Source of the DNA: Parasphingorhabdus marina DSM 22363
GTDB lineage: Bacteria > Pseudomonadota > Alphaproteobacteria > Sphingomonadales > Sphingomonadaceae
Assembly: GCF_900128895.1 (NCBI RefSeq)
Contig: NZ_FSQW01000001.1
Location: forward strand, 1,488,001-1,552,000
Length of the DNA: 64,000 nt
Direction of reading: 5' to 3'
Shown here: positions 1 to 8,521 of the stretch, piece after piece
How the letters are laid out: each line of letters starts with the position of its first letter
Numbering within the stretch: position 1 is the first letter of the stretch
Program-made: the position numbers and the translations under genes
The notes under the pieces: model-generated
Database searches by the model: none
Seen by the model: only the letters and a program-made list of their open reading frames with translations
What the model was told of the DNA's origin: nothing

Positions 1-1462
1 AAACTCTGCCATTGCTGGAAACTAAAAGGCTGTTGCCATCGGGTGCAAAGGCCATGTTGGCTATGGAAGAAATATCCTTGAAGGACTTGGAGAATAACGG
101 CTCGCCGGTGCGGGAATCCAGAATATGGCCGACAATTTGCCGATTTTCGCGTTGTACGACAACCGCTAACCTCCGCCCATCGGCTGACAATGCAAGCAGA
201 TCGACAAACGCTCCCTCAGGTATCTCCAGAGAACCAAAAGCCTCCCAGATTTCTTTTTTGGCGTCATATTTTTGAAGCCCGACATCATCGTTGTCGACGG
301 TACGACAATTCGCAAGACCAGCGCCAACAAAGCCGTGATCGGGAGCAGGCATCATGTAGCAGCGCGCCTCAACTTTATCTTCGATTTTCCCACTGGCGAC
401 ATCCACGATAACTGCGTCAGGAGGAGGACCAAGATTTTCCTCATCTTCTCCCACACGATCACCACTCGAGGAAATCTGGGTTACAACCAGCTCGTTGTCC
501 GATATCCAGTTGGTCTGATTGTAATCACCTATAATTCTGACCTGTTGCGCAAATTTGGCGGATTGGATGTCGTAGATTTCGATGATCGAAACGTCTGCAT
601 CATAGTCAGAGTCATAGTCCATCTTGTCATTGCTCATCGCCACCCAGCGTCCCTCGGGAGACATGGAGGCCGCATCGAATTTGGCCAGTCGGTCATGCGT
701 CAATTCGCGCTCTTCTCCGTCCGATTCACTGACCAGCAACAGGCCTCCAGCATCTGCGCCAGGATTGAATTCGGCCTCCACAATGGGTTTCCTGTGCAAC
801 GACCAAATTCCATCGTGCGAATTGGGCAAAGCCGGTAAATGAGCGTTGGCATATCGGACAGCTTCTTCGAAGCTTTGCGGTTCCTCGTCCGCTTCGTCAT
901 ACACGCACATCGTGTCACTATCTTCATAGAGCACCTGGAGCGCTTCGCGTACACATTCAATATCATTTCCGTCCCAGATGATTTCGTCATTCGGCGCGGC
1001 TATCGCGGTTACCTTCCGGCTGTGCAGATCAAGAGAATATCTTCGATTGCGGGCGGGACTGTACTTTTCGTCCTTTCCAAATTTGGCGGTTACGGCATCA
1101 ATTATCGCCGTCTGTCCGTCCTCAGATACCTCGATTGAGCGAAGCGCCATCAGTTCGCCGGTTTGCCCCTTCTCAGCCGGAAGGCGAAGGCGGTCGACAA
1201 TATGACCGTTCGCGACGTCCCATATCGTCACAGAGCGGGTAGCGCCTACTGCGGTGATTATGAACCGGTCATCGCGAGTCCAGGCCGCGACTTCGACACC
1301 ATCGGCAGGCAGGCTTTGCGGGACGACTTTTGGTTGCAGATCAATCGGGGCCTGACCGAATTCCGGTTCTGTGGAACAGGCCACAAAAAGGGGAAGGGTT
1401 GCGACGAGCAACAGCCGCAACAAACGCCTGACATATGGATAGCACTCTGGATCAGTTGCCAT
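1..1462 (-). CDS. WD40-like beta-propeller lipoprotein (3' end beyond window)
   Basis: Reading the minus strand from the ATG at 1462, one frame stays open to base 1 without a stop, so the gene is cut by the window edge (about 487 residues visible). The N-terminus has a basic patch (RRLLRLLL), a hydrophobic core and a Cys in FVAC-S, which suggests a lipoprotein signal although the -3 residue is Phe rather than Leu. The body has propeller-like blades, e.g. 'VTIWDVANG', 'SMSPEGRWVAMSND', 'ALSADGRRLAVVV' and 'MAFAPDGNSLLVSS', typical of WD40/TolB-type repeats. Acidic loops are frequent. The gene is divergent from the ClpP-like/protease pair, about 95 bp away. Reading frames on the opposite strand here are shadows. 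The fold is fairly sure; the role is unknown, perhaps a periplasmic scaffold. Confidence 0.75.
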   Translation of the reverse strand, partial: MATDPECYPYVRRLLRLLLVATLPLFVACSTEPEFGQAPIDLQPKVVPQSLPADGVEVAAWTRDDRFIITAVGATRSVTIWDVANGHIVDRLRLPAEKGQTGELMALRSIEVSEDGQTAIIDAVTAKFGKDEKYSPARNRRYSLDLHSRKVTAIAAPNDEIIWDGNDIECVREALQVLYEDSDTMCVYDEADEEPQSFEEAVRYANAHLPALPNSHDGIWSLHRKPIVEAEFNPGADAGGLLLVSESDGEERELTHDRLAKFDAASMSPEGRWVAMSNDKMDYDSDYDADVSIIEIYDIQSAKFAQQVRIIGDYNQTNWISDNELVVTQISSSGDRVGEDEENLGPPPDAVIVDVASGKIEDKVEARCYMMPAPDHGFVGAGLANCRTVDNDDVGLQKYDAKKEIWEAFGSLEIPEGAFVDLLALSADGRRLAVVVQRENRQIVGHILDSRTGEPLFSKSFKDISSIANMAFAPDGNSLLVSSNGRV

Positions 1463-1556
1463 ATCATGTGCACCTTGCTCGCAATTTTACATGCTTTCAA
1501 ACATTGTATAGACTGTCAAGCTACGAAGACTATTCGGTTTTTTGAGGGGGAGGGCG

Positions 1557-2204
1557 ATGATCCAGACGAGTTTTTCTTTGTTGTCAGCGATTTTGATGAT
1601 CTCCGCTCCGCCCCCACCGAGCGAAGATGAGTCCTTCAAAATGGCGGTCGCTGACGGGTATTTTGTCGCAAGCGGAACGCTTGTGCCCAATTCAAAAGAG
1701 CATATCAAGGCCGCACGGCGAAACGATCAGAACATCAAGATCCTGGTCATGCAAAATGTTCCCGGATCAGATGATGATAATGACTATTTGGATGCGGCCT
1801 GGGGCTTGCACCAGGACGGGTTCACCACAATTGTCCCTTCGGACGGCTTGGTCGCGTCCGGTGGCACCGATTTTTTCCTGGCCGGCACTTTCCGGATCAT
1901 CCAGCCCGGTGCATGTATCGGTGTGCACAGCTGGGAGGATGATGGTCCGCCACCCTATGCGGCCAACCAATTGTCGCGGGATCATGCCGAGCACGGGGAT
2001 TTCCTGGAATTTTTCACGGCCATCGGCATCGCGACGGAATTTTACTGGTTTACAATCAATGCTGCCCCCGCAAGCGGGATGCACTGGATGTCGCCGGCAG
2101 AAATCAACCGGTTTAAAATGAGCTCAATCCCTTTGGCTGAAGATGACGAGGAGACGGATGCGGAACGTCAAGCGCGATGCGACAATCGCGCGATCGAATC
2201 CTGA
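1557..2204 (+). CDS. Exported ClpP-like (COG3904-type) protein
   Basis: A 215-residue protein with an N-terminal signal-like stretch ([17 protein letters not shown]). I chose ATG 1557 over the in-frame TTG at 1542 because a purine-rich GGGGGAGGG lies just upstream. The middle contains '[16 protein letters not shown]' followed by '[12 protein letters not shown]', which resembles the Ser region and the His/strand region of periplasmic ClpP/crotonase-fold proteins (COG3904). If so, the Ser in VASGG and the His in GVHSW are the candidate catalytic residues. The C-terminus is acidic and charged. Its stop lies inside the start region of the downstream trypsin-like protease, so the two are probably co-transcribed. 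The family call comes from motif resemblance only. Confidence 0.55.
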   Translation: MIQTSFSLLSAILMISAPPPPSEDESFKMAVADGYFVASGTLVPNSKEHIKAARRNDQNIKILVMQNVPGSDDDNDYLDAAWGLHQDGFTTIVPSDGLVASGGTDFFLAGTFRIIQPGACIGVHSWEDDGPPPYAANQLSRDHAEHGDFLEFFTAIGIATEFYWFTINAAPASGMHWMSPAEINRFKMSSIPLAEDDEETDAERQARCDNRAIES

Positions 2205-3319
2205 ACGAAATGCTGGGCCGTTTCCTCCCGGCTCTGACAATGGCTTTGCTGGCGACGGCGGTTCTGGCCCAACCCGGACCGGCACCAATGGACTCGACAC
2301 CGCCGGGACCGAATATCCTGCCGGAAGATGAGGGGGACGAATATCCTCCAAGGCGAAAACCAGGCGACGGGGAACCAATCATTCGCGGCTGGATCGCGCC
2401 GCCTGGACATGCGCCCTGGCAAGTCCAGATCTATTCCACCATCCCCTATACGCAGACTGAGATCGACCATGATGCGCGGCTTTCCCCGATCGCTGCACAG
2501 AATCCCGGCGGCGAGCGGAAAAAATTTCTCCGCGAACGCAGCGCGTTCGAAAGACAGCACCGATGCGGCGGAGCGTATCTCGGGGAATTGTGGATTGTCA
2601 CGGCCGCCCATTGCGTCGCAGGCAAGCCGTTCATCGGCGCGAATGCCGGCAAGGTCCTGACGCATCGCCGGGTGCGGATGGGAACGCAGAATTTGCAAAA
2701 GGATGGTGCGACCTATCCGATTGATTCGATTGTCATTCACAAGGATTACCAGCCCGGCAAGAAGAAGGCGGACATCGCACTGATCCGGATATCCACCGCC
2801 GGGAAGGTCGGTCGGATCCAATCGGGGAGGTTGCAATCGATCAGACTGCACAGCGTGCCATTGGGTGCAGTTCCGATCCCGGACACCGAATTTCTTGAAG
2901 TCTCCGGGTGGGGACTTACGGGTCCTTTGGCGGTGGGTGCGGAGAATGTCCGCCTAGATCAGGAGGGCAAAATCCAGCGCAACCCGGCCCGACTCCACTA
3001 TGTCCCGGTGCGCCATCTGTCGCGCAAGGGTTGCAAGAAATATGCATCACTCCGAGACAGCATAAAGAAAGGCATGATTTGCGCGCTCGGCTGGTCCAAA
3101 TCTCCCGACATTGCCTATGGCGACTCCTGTTTGGGCGACAGCGGCGGCCCGCTGGTCAGGCGGCGGTCCAGTGGAGCCGTTCGTCTGGTGGGATTGGTAT
3201 CCTGGGGCAAAGGGTGCGGATTGCCGAATATGCCAGGGGTCTATGTCGACATTTCTTACTATTCGAAATGGATCATTTCCGCACAAGTCGGTGCCCGATC
3301 AGGCATATCGCGGCGATAG
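2177..3319 (+). CDS. Trypsin-like serine protease (S1A family), secreted
   Basis: A 380-residue protein with a signal peptide ([20 protein letters not shown]) and a Pro-rich spacer before the catalytic domain. The triad is visible: His145 in VTAAHC, Asp199 in ADIAL and Ser322 in [12 protein letters not shown]. Asp316, six residues before the nucleophile, matches trypsin Asp189 and predicts cleavage after Arg/Lys. The conserved 'SGWG' and '[10 protein letters not shown]' strands are present. The first ATG is at 2177, overlapping the upstream gene by 28 bp. ATG 2210, just after that gene's stop, is an equally good start and gives a cleaner signal peptide; neither has a strong Shine-Dalgarno. 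Chymotrypsin-fold proteases with this much animal-like character are uncommon in alphaproteobacteria. Target unknown. Confidence 0.85.
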   Translation: MRQSRDRILNEMLGRFLPALTMALLATAVLAQPGPAPMDSTPPGPNILPEDEGDEYPPRRKPGDGEPIIRGWIAPPGHAPWQVQIYSTIPYTQTEIDHDARLSPIAAQNPGGERKKFLRERSAFERQHRCGGAYLGELWIVTAAHCVAGKPFIGANAGKVLTHRRVRMGTQNLQKDGATYPIDSIVIHKDYQPGKKKADIALIRISTAGKVGRIQSGRLQSIRLHSVPLGAVPIPDTEFLEVSGWGLTGPLAVGAENVRLDQEGKIQRNPARLHYVPVRHLSRKGCKKYASLRDSIKKGMICALGWSKSPDIAYGDSCLGDSGGPLVRRRSSGAVRLVGLVSWGKGCGLPNMPGVYVDISYYSKWIISAQVGARSGISRR

Positions 3320-3477
3320 GCCGACCAATCGCGACCGATATTGCGCCACAGGATTAGCCTCGCAGATTCCGCTTTTGTTCGACCGAAGCCATAGATCCTT
3401 TGGGGATTACGTCATCTCTGCCCCCACCCCAATGTCCGCTATGGGCGCAAAAGCGGACGTTTCAAAATCTCACGGAT
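3320..3477. other. Convergent intergenic spacer
   Basis: Spacer between the convergent protease and di-haem peroxidase genes. It holds one copy of the dispersed hairpin repeat (3431-3461) and nothing else I can support. Confidence 0.5.
3431..3461. repeat. Dispersed hairpin repeat, copy 1
   Basis: An imperfect inverted repeat: AATGTCCGCT at the left, AGCGGACGTT at the right, separated by ATGGGCGCAA with its first A's pairing marginally. The same core recurs at nine other places in the left 37 kb. Confidence 0.8.
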
Positions 3478-4719
3478 TCAACGAAAAGGATTGGTAAAGC
3501 GGGCATCTGCAACCAGACTTTCGTCCGAAAGTGTTTCCATGAAGTCCACCAGCGCCTGTTTGTCCGCATCGGACAGATTGAGCTGCTGGGGATTGTTTCC
3601 CTGGGTGAGCCGATTGTCCAGCGCCGGACCGCTCTGAATACCGCTGTTATAATGCTCAACCACCTCGGCCAGTGATGAGAAGCGCCCATCGTGCATGAAG
3701 AAGTTCGACAGCGCGACATTTTTGAGGGAGGGCGATTTGAATTCGATGGTTTCCCCTGCATCGAGGCCGTTGCTGTCACTGTTTCCCGCAAGGGCAAAAG
3801 TGGGTGGCTGATGACAGGCAGAGCAACCGGCACCGCCGTTATTGCGGCCTGTCATGAACAATTGTCGTCCCCGGTTTTCGGAAGCGGTGAAGCCTGGAAG
3901 CGTGGCGTTCAAATTGCGGTTGTCGGCATTGGGATTGAACACCTGCGCATAGGCGCGATCCCAGCGGCTGTCGGAGGAGATCATCGCGCGCTGGAACTGT
4001 GCCAGCGCCTGCTGCATCCGTGCTTCGGTAATCGTCGCGTTGCCAAAGGCAAATTCAAACAGTGCCGGATAATATTCCAGACCTTCCATGCGCGTGATCA
4101 GCGCTGGCACGCCGCCCGCCGCATCATCCCAGCCCATTTCGACCGGGCTCTTCACTGGCTCGGTGGCCTGTTCCTCCAGCGAGTCTGCGCGCTTGTCCCA
4201 GAACATGTCGCCCGGGCCAAAGTAGCGGACATTGCCCAGCCGCATGGCATGCATCCCGGTTTCCTCGTTCAGGAAACCGACACTTTTCTGCAGGGGATCA
4301 TCAAAGCCGGCCGACTGCTGGTGACAACTGGAGCAGCTGATCGTGTTGTTGACGCTCAACTGGGTATCATAAAACAGCACCCGGCCGAGTGTCGCGATAC
4401 GGTCCTCCAGCTGGTTGTTGGCCGGCTGGTTGTCGCGGTTGTTGAGCGTATTGTCATAATAGGCCGGCAGTGCCGGATCGGCATAGTTGAGGAGATTATC
4501 GAGGTCGATGGTGGTATATTCCGCCACAGTTTCCGCCAATGTCGGATCGGTTGGTGTGGGGGTCGGCGTTGGTGTTGGCGCGGGTGTCGTCGCAACGGGG
4601 AGAGTAACCGTTGAGGAGCCATCACCATCGCCGCCCCCGCCGCCGCAGGCCTGCAAAAACAGAGAGGCCGTTACGGCGACTATAGACAACTTGCTTCCCC
4701 GGATACCGAGCTTGATCAT
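3478..4719 (-). CDS. Di-haem cytochrome c peroxidase/MauG-family lipoprotein
   Basis: A 413-residue lipoprotein (Cys25 in FLQAC) with a Gly-rich segment and a Thr-Pro repeat linker (about residues 44-60). Two c-type haem motifs are present: CSSCH at 129-133 and CSACH at 299-303. The spacing and the flanking 'LGRVLFYDTQLS', 'WDKRADSLEEQA' and 'HDGRF' motifs are those of bacterial di-haem peroxidases, which reduce H2O2 in the periplasm using cytochrome or cupredoxin electrons; some relatives (MauG type) oxidise protein or organic substrates. It is the last gene of the leftward block behind the FecI/FecR set, 139 bp after the YHYH gene, so it may also have its own promoter. Family call is firm; substrate is not known. 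Confidence 0.88.
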   Translation of the reverse strand: MIKLGIRGSKLSIVAVTASLFLQACGGGGGDGDGSSTVTLPVATTPAPTPTPTPTPTDPTLAETVAEYTTIDLDNLLNYADPALPAYYDNTLNNRDNQPANNQLEDRIATLGRVLFYDTQLSVNNTISCSSCHQQSAGFDDPLQKSVGFLNEETGMHAMRLGNVRYFGPGDMFWDKRADSLEEQATEPVKSPVEMGWDDAAGGVPALITRMEGLEYYPALFEFAFGNATITEARMQQALAQFQRAMISSDSRWDRAYAQVFNPNADNRNLNATLPGFTASENRGRQLFMTGRNNGGAGCSACHQPPTFALAGNSDSNGLDAGETIEFKSPSLKNVALSNFFMHDGRFSSLAEVVEHYNSGIQSGPALDNRLTQGNNPQQLNLSDADKQALVDFMETLSDESLVADARFTNPFR

Positions 4720-4857
4720 GGGATACTCTCCATCTCAATTTCGGGCGCTGATTTTTCACCCTGTTATAGTGGGACAACGCCGCGGCCGTTCCCGATCCGC
4801 ACACGGATTTGAGATAATTCCGAATTTTTGTTTATATTACTGATTTAATGTGGTTTT

Positions 4858-5982
4858 TTAACGCTGCCGACTTCGCCTCACAAAGTCGGGCCCCGGAGTT
4901 CCCTTGAAACAGCGCGGGATTACTGGCCAGTCGCGGGTCAGGAAATAGGCATAGGTGCCATCCGGAAAATCCGGTGTCCTGACAAACCGGCCGTTGCACA
5001 CATCCAGATTTCCTGCACCCTGGACATAATCATAGTCGCGCGTGAAGGTTCCGTCATATGTCCCGCCGGGATTGCCATTCCCGGAAGGCCGGCTGCCTTT
5101 TTTAACACGGTATCCCGACGTCATTTCGATCACGCTGCCAATATTTTCGGGATCGCCATATAAAGCGTAGATGGGAAAGCCATCCGCAGCCCAACCGATC
5201 AGGGGCGAATGCGCTTGTGCACTGACATTCAGCCTGTCCAGCAGCAATGTTGGCAGACCATGATAGTGATAGGCTCCCTGTGGCTGGACATGGGCATGAT
5301 TGGTATCGAGTCCCATGTTCAATGCATTGCGCAGTGGTTCATATTGCCAGCCGCTACTGCGGTCGCCTTGGTAAAATTCATTGGCCCCGGGATCAAAAAC
5401 GACGCCGTTGACGGCCACGCCGAAAACCTGGCCCAGGGCATTCCGGATGCCGCCAGTCAACTGCGGAGCGGCAGGAACGCGGTAGCTGTGTTGCTGCACA
5501 GATATCCGGTGGGGGTTACCCGCATTGGGAAATTTACCCGTCAGATGCCGGGCAATTCCGTTGGATCGGAGCACGCGCCATTTTTGCGCCTTGTCGTCGG
5601 TGACTATACTAAGCGCGATCGGTTGCTCGGTTGCGGGAACCAGCAATGCTGCACCATTGCTTTGGGTGACCGTGTGACGGCGGGTGGGCGGTTGGCGGAA
5701 TGCGTGTCCGCGACGTGCGTGACTGGCAGGCTGGCACACCAGCTCATCCTGATCGGGAGGCGAAAAACATGTGCCGGACCGTTCTCCACGGCGCGTACGG
5801 AAGGAACAGCTGTCATTTTCCTGCTTTTTGGCACAGGCCTTGAGGGCCTCGGCCGGTGGACCGCTGCGGTCAGATGGTCCACGCTGGGCGGACAAATAAT
5901 CATATGTAGCGAGCATCGCGAGAGGCAGGACGATGCTCGCCAGTAGGAATGATTTTGCGCGGGACTGGTGATTTCTGCTCAT
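4858..5982 (-). CDS. YHYH-domain exported protein
   Basis: A 374-residue protein with an N-terminal signal/anchor (SFLLASIVLPLAMLATYDYL). The region around residues 235-275 contains 'QGAYHYHGLP' and 'GWAADGFPIYALYG', the hallmark of the YHYH family (PF14240), a His-rich, possibly metal-binding extracytoplasmic domain of unknown reaction. Residues 45-90 are Cys-containing and basic. It lies 25 bp downstream of the barrel protein and 139 bp upstream of the di-haem peroxidase, in the leftward signalling block. Start ATG 5982 follows AAAAGAATT, a weak ribosome site. Family firm, function unknown. Confidence 0.8.
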   Translation of the reverse strand: MSRNHQSRAKSFLLASIVLPLAMLATYDYLSAQRGPSDRSGPPAEALKACAKKQENDSCSFRTRRGERSGTCFSPPDQDELVCQPASHARRGHAFRQPPTRRHTVTQSNGAALLVPATEQPIALSIVTDDKAQKWRVLRSNGIARHLTGKFPNAGNPHRISVQQHSYRVPAAPQLTGGIRNALGQVFGVAVNGVVFDPGANEFYQGDRSSGWQYEPLRNALNMGLDTNHAHVQPQGAYHYHGLPTLLLDRLNVSAQAHSPLIGWAADGFPIYALYGDPENIGSVIEMTSGYRVKKGSRPSGNGNPGGTYDGTFTRDYDYVQGAGNLDVCNGRFVRTPDFPDGTYAYFLTRDWPVIPRCFKGTPGPDFVRRSRQR

Positions 5983-6007
5983 CGCAATTCTTTTGAATCC
6001 TCATTTG

Positions 6008-7027
6008 TCAGAAACTGTAGCGCAGCGAGAAAATACCTTTGAATTCATCGCTGGCATGAAGGTTCACACCGTTGATGTTGATATTCGCATCTTCGTAATT
6101 GAGGCCGAGATTGAGCGAGAGGCCACGGGCGATGTCATGGCTTACTCCGACAGCCGCGGATTTCTCGCTCATGCCTTCCACATCGCCATAATGGGCTTCT
6201 GCGGAGAGCGTCCAGCTCTGGATTTTCGTCCGCACCCCGGCAGATACGAACCAGCGATCCGCATCGAAGCCCGGTGACTCAAGTCGCTCAAAACCGGCAC
6301 CAAGGTCAAAAACACTACTGCCAAAGGTCAGTTCGCCAACCAGTTCACCACCCGTGGTGTCAAAGGTGGTGGTGCCATCCTGCGAGGTGAAGGTGCCGTC
6401 TGCGAAACGGGCGGAGAAGCGATAGTCATTTTGTCCAATGGGGCGCTGAAATGTGCTGCCAATTTCAAAGTCCCCGTTTTCGTCCATCACGCCGCTCAGG
6501 CGAAACGGGCCGTACCGGCCAACATAGCCGCCACCCCAGTTGTCGAGGCCGCCATAGAAGCTGTCAAAAGCAAGGTCCGCATTACCTGCACCGCGCAGAC
6601 GACGGGTTTCTTCGCGGACCAGGCCGGAGACATTGCCGCCAATCACCGTACCCCAGCTGGTGCCGACATAGGCGGCGACATTGTCGCCATAGTCATTGGC
6701 ACTTTCATCATATTGCCCGAAATAGGCCACACCCAGAGTCCAGCGATTGGACAGCTGGGTTTCGGCTGTAACCTGAAAATTGCTGGTGAATCCGATATCA
6801 ATATCCTGTGCATCTGGGGTGCTGTCGATGTCGAACGTCACGGGAATATCGACCAACCCGGTGAGTTCGACCGTCACGTCCCCCAGATCGAATGCCAGCG
6901 GTTCTTCCAGCGAAGACAATGTGTCATAATTGAGGGACACGCTTTGTGCTTTTGCTGCTGCCGGGACTGTCAAAATCATGATCAGGGAAAATCCGGTGGC
7001 CAAGGCCAGGAGCTTGGTTCTGTTCAT
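6008..7027 (-). CDS. Outer-membrane beta-barrel (porin-like) protein
   Basis: A 339-residue protein from ATG 7027, which starts a clear signal peptide (KLLALATGFSLIMILTVPAAAKA-QS). An upstream in-frame ATG at 7075 lies inside the preceding gene and is less likely. The body alternates polar and hydrophobic residues in strand-like runs and ends in '...FSLRYSF' with a terminal Phe, the outer-membrane insertion signature. It starts 4 bp after the haloperoxidase stop, so the two are surely co-transcribed. It resembles general porins of alphaproteobacteria. The selectivity is not readable; halide, vanadate or substrate entry for the neighbouring enzyme is only a guess. Confidence 0.75.
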   Translation of the reverse strand: MNRTKLLALATGFSLIMILTVPAAAKAQSVSLNYDTLSSLEEPLAFDLGDVTVELTGLVDIPVTFDIDSTPDAQDIDIGFTSNFQVTAETQLSNRWTLGVAYFGQYDESANDYGDNVAAYVGTSWGTVIGGNVSGLVREETRRLRGAGNADLAFDSFYGGLDNWGGGYVGRYGPFRLSGVMDENGDFEIGSTFQRPIGQNDYRFSARFADGTFTSQDGTTTFDTTGGELVGELTFGSSVFDLGAGFERLESPGFDADRWFVSAGVRTKIQSWTLSAEAHYGDVEGMSEKSAAVGVSHDIARGLSLNLGLNYEDANININGVNLHASDEFKGIFSLRYSF

Positions 7028-7031
7028 CTGA

Positions 7032-8414
7032 CTAGGCCTTTTTGGGGAACATGTTACGAAAGGCGTTGCGGGCAATCGCCCGGCCCGCGGTCATTGCCGC
7101 GTCATGGTCGAGTTTCCAGTGCACGCCGCCATAAAGCCGGCTCCAGCCATTTTCTTCGGCGGTCTGTTCCAGGTTTGTCCAATGCCGGCGCCGGCCCTTG
7201 AGTACTGGCCAGAGGACCTGATCTGGCGATTCATGACTGAAGCTGACCTCGCTGGTGCCAAGCAGCAGTGTTGCCAGCTCCACACCCGCGGCACCAAATG
7301 TGGAATGCCCTGATGTGTAAGCCGGGAATTCCGGCGTTGGGATATAGCTTTGCCAATTCTTGTGCCGGGAAACACGCGGGTCGGCATTGCCGAATTTTTC
7401 GGCCCGGTGACGGATCGCGGTTTCCGGACGGATCACATCATAATGATATTTATTGTCCCAGGCGTTGATCGAGGCGTCGCATTGCGTCGCACCGAACAGG
7501 GCAAACGCCCGCGCCAGATCGAGAAAGTCCAGGCCGCGATCCTGGAGCACCTGCATGCCGATCAGGATGAAATGACCGGGCGGCGTGATGCCCCATGGAC
7601 CATCTTCCCAGAACAGCGCAATCTCGGCCTGATCCGCAGTCCGGATCCTGCTGTCCTTGCCGCCAAGCCGCCGTATCGTGTCGAATTCCTCGGCAAATTC
7701 GGGGCTCGCCGGATCGTAAAAAGCCGCACTGCGGAACTGCGATCCGCTTTGCATGGACCAGGGTGTAATTTTGCCATGGCCGGGGAATAGCGGTCGGGTA
7801 AAACTGCCAAATGCCGGGCCGGGCTTGGCGCTGTAAAACGGTCCGGTTGGCGTCCATTTCAACGCATCATCACGGCGCTGGTAGCGACCCAGATAGAAAT
7901 TCGCCTTGTTCGGCTCCGCCCCATCATTGGTCCGCATTCTGACGATTTTCAGGCCTACTTCGCGTCCCCATTTGATGCCAAGTGATTTGGCTTCACCATC
8001 AGGAAACCGGTCTTTGAATGCATTGCGCTCAAAGAGGAACGGTTGCTGGAAATTTTCTGAAGCCGCCGTGGTGAAAGCCACGCCATAAGCGACTTCAGGA
8101 TCGGCGCCTCGGGGGGCGGCGCCGATACCATAGGGCTCGGAATAACGGCCAATGATAGCATTGGCTGCCAGAAATCCGGCCACCATGGGCGCAGCAAAAT
8201 TGTACGCGGCACGCGGTGGAGGGACCCGTTGGTCGCGTACTTGCTGCATCACAATATCGACCCAGTGAAACACCGTGTTCTGATATTGTGGCTTGAGGAT
8301 CGGGGTGAGGTAGCTGGTCTTGCTGCCATAGGAACTGGTGCTGCAGGCGGGCAATGTAGCGATGGCTGCGGCCGCTGCTCCGGTTCCCAGCACTTGACGT
8401 CGATTCAGGTCCAT
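7032..8414 (-). CDS. Vanadium-dependent haloperoxidase / PAP2-superfamily protein
   Basis: A 460-residue protein. From ATG 8414 the N-terminus is Tat/lipoprotein-like (NRRQVLGTGAAAAAIATLPAC, Cys24). The active site of the vanadium haloperoxidase/acid phosphatase superfamily is complete: Lys322-x6-Arg329 (KYHYDVIRP), Ser368-Gly369-His370 (YTSGHS) and Arg426-x5-His432 (SRLYGGVHWKLD). The K-x6-R and R-x5-H spacings match those of characterised chloro/bromoperoxidases. Such enzymes use H2O2 to oxidise halides; close relatives are phosphatases, and the sequence alone does not separate these. It sits 108 bp after the STN TonB receptor and 4 bp before the porin. A longer start at 8453 is possible but spoils the signal. 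Confidence 0.85.
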   Translation of the reverse strand: MDLNRRQVLGTGAAAAAIATLPACSTSSYGSKTSYLTPILKPQYQNTVFHWVDIVMQQVRDQRVPPPRAAYNFAAPMVAGFLAANAIIGRYSEPYGIGAAPRGADPEVAYGVAFTTAASENFQQPFLFERNAFKDRFPDGEAKSLGIKWGREVGLKIVRMRTNDGAEPNKANFYLGRYQRRDDALKWTPTGPFYSAKPGPAFGSFTRPLFPGHGKITPWSMQSGSQFRSAAFYDPASPEFAEEFDTIRRLGGKDSRIRTADQAEIALFWEDGPWGITPPGHFILIGMQVLQDRGLDFLDLARAFALFGATQCDASINAWDNKYHYDVIRPETAIRHRAEKFGNADPRVSRHKNWQSYIPTPEFPAYTSGHSTFGAAGVELATLLLGTSEVSFSHESPDQVLWPVLKGRRRHWTNLEQTAEENGWSRLYGGVHWKLDHDAAMTAGRAIARNAFRNMFPKKA

Positions 8415-8521
8415 GATCGCTTTGCTATCCTTTCGACAGGATAACGTCGCCATGTCGCTTCACCCGCACTGCTGCAGGAACATCGTGCGGAAATAATTTC
8501 TAATCGTTTGATTTGTAAGGA

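Noticed and set aside
272-838. 188-aa plus-strand reading frame
   Set aside because: It is antisense to the continuous propeller lipoprotein frame on the minus strand, has no ribosome site and no recognisable domain.
3691-4614. 307-aa plus-strand frame
   Set aside because: Shadow of the di-haem peroxidase, whose haem motifs are unmistakable on the minus strand.
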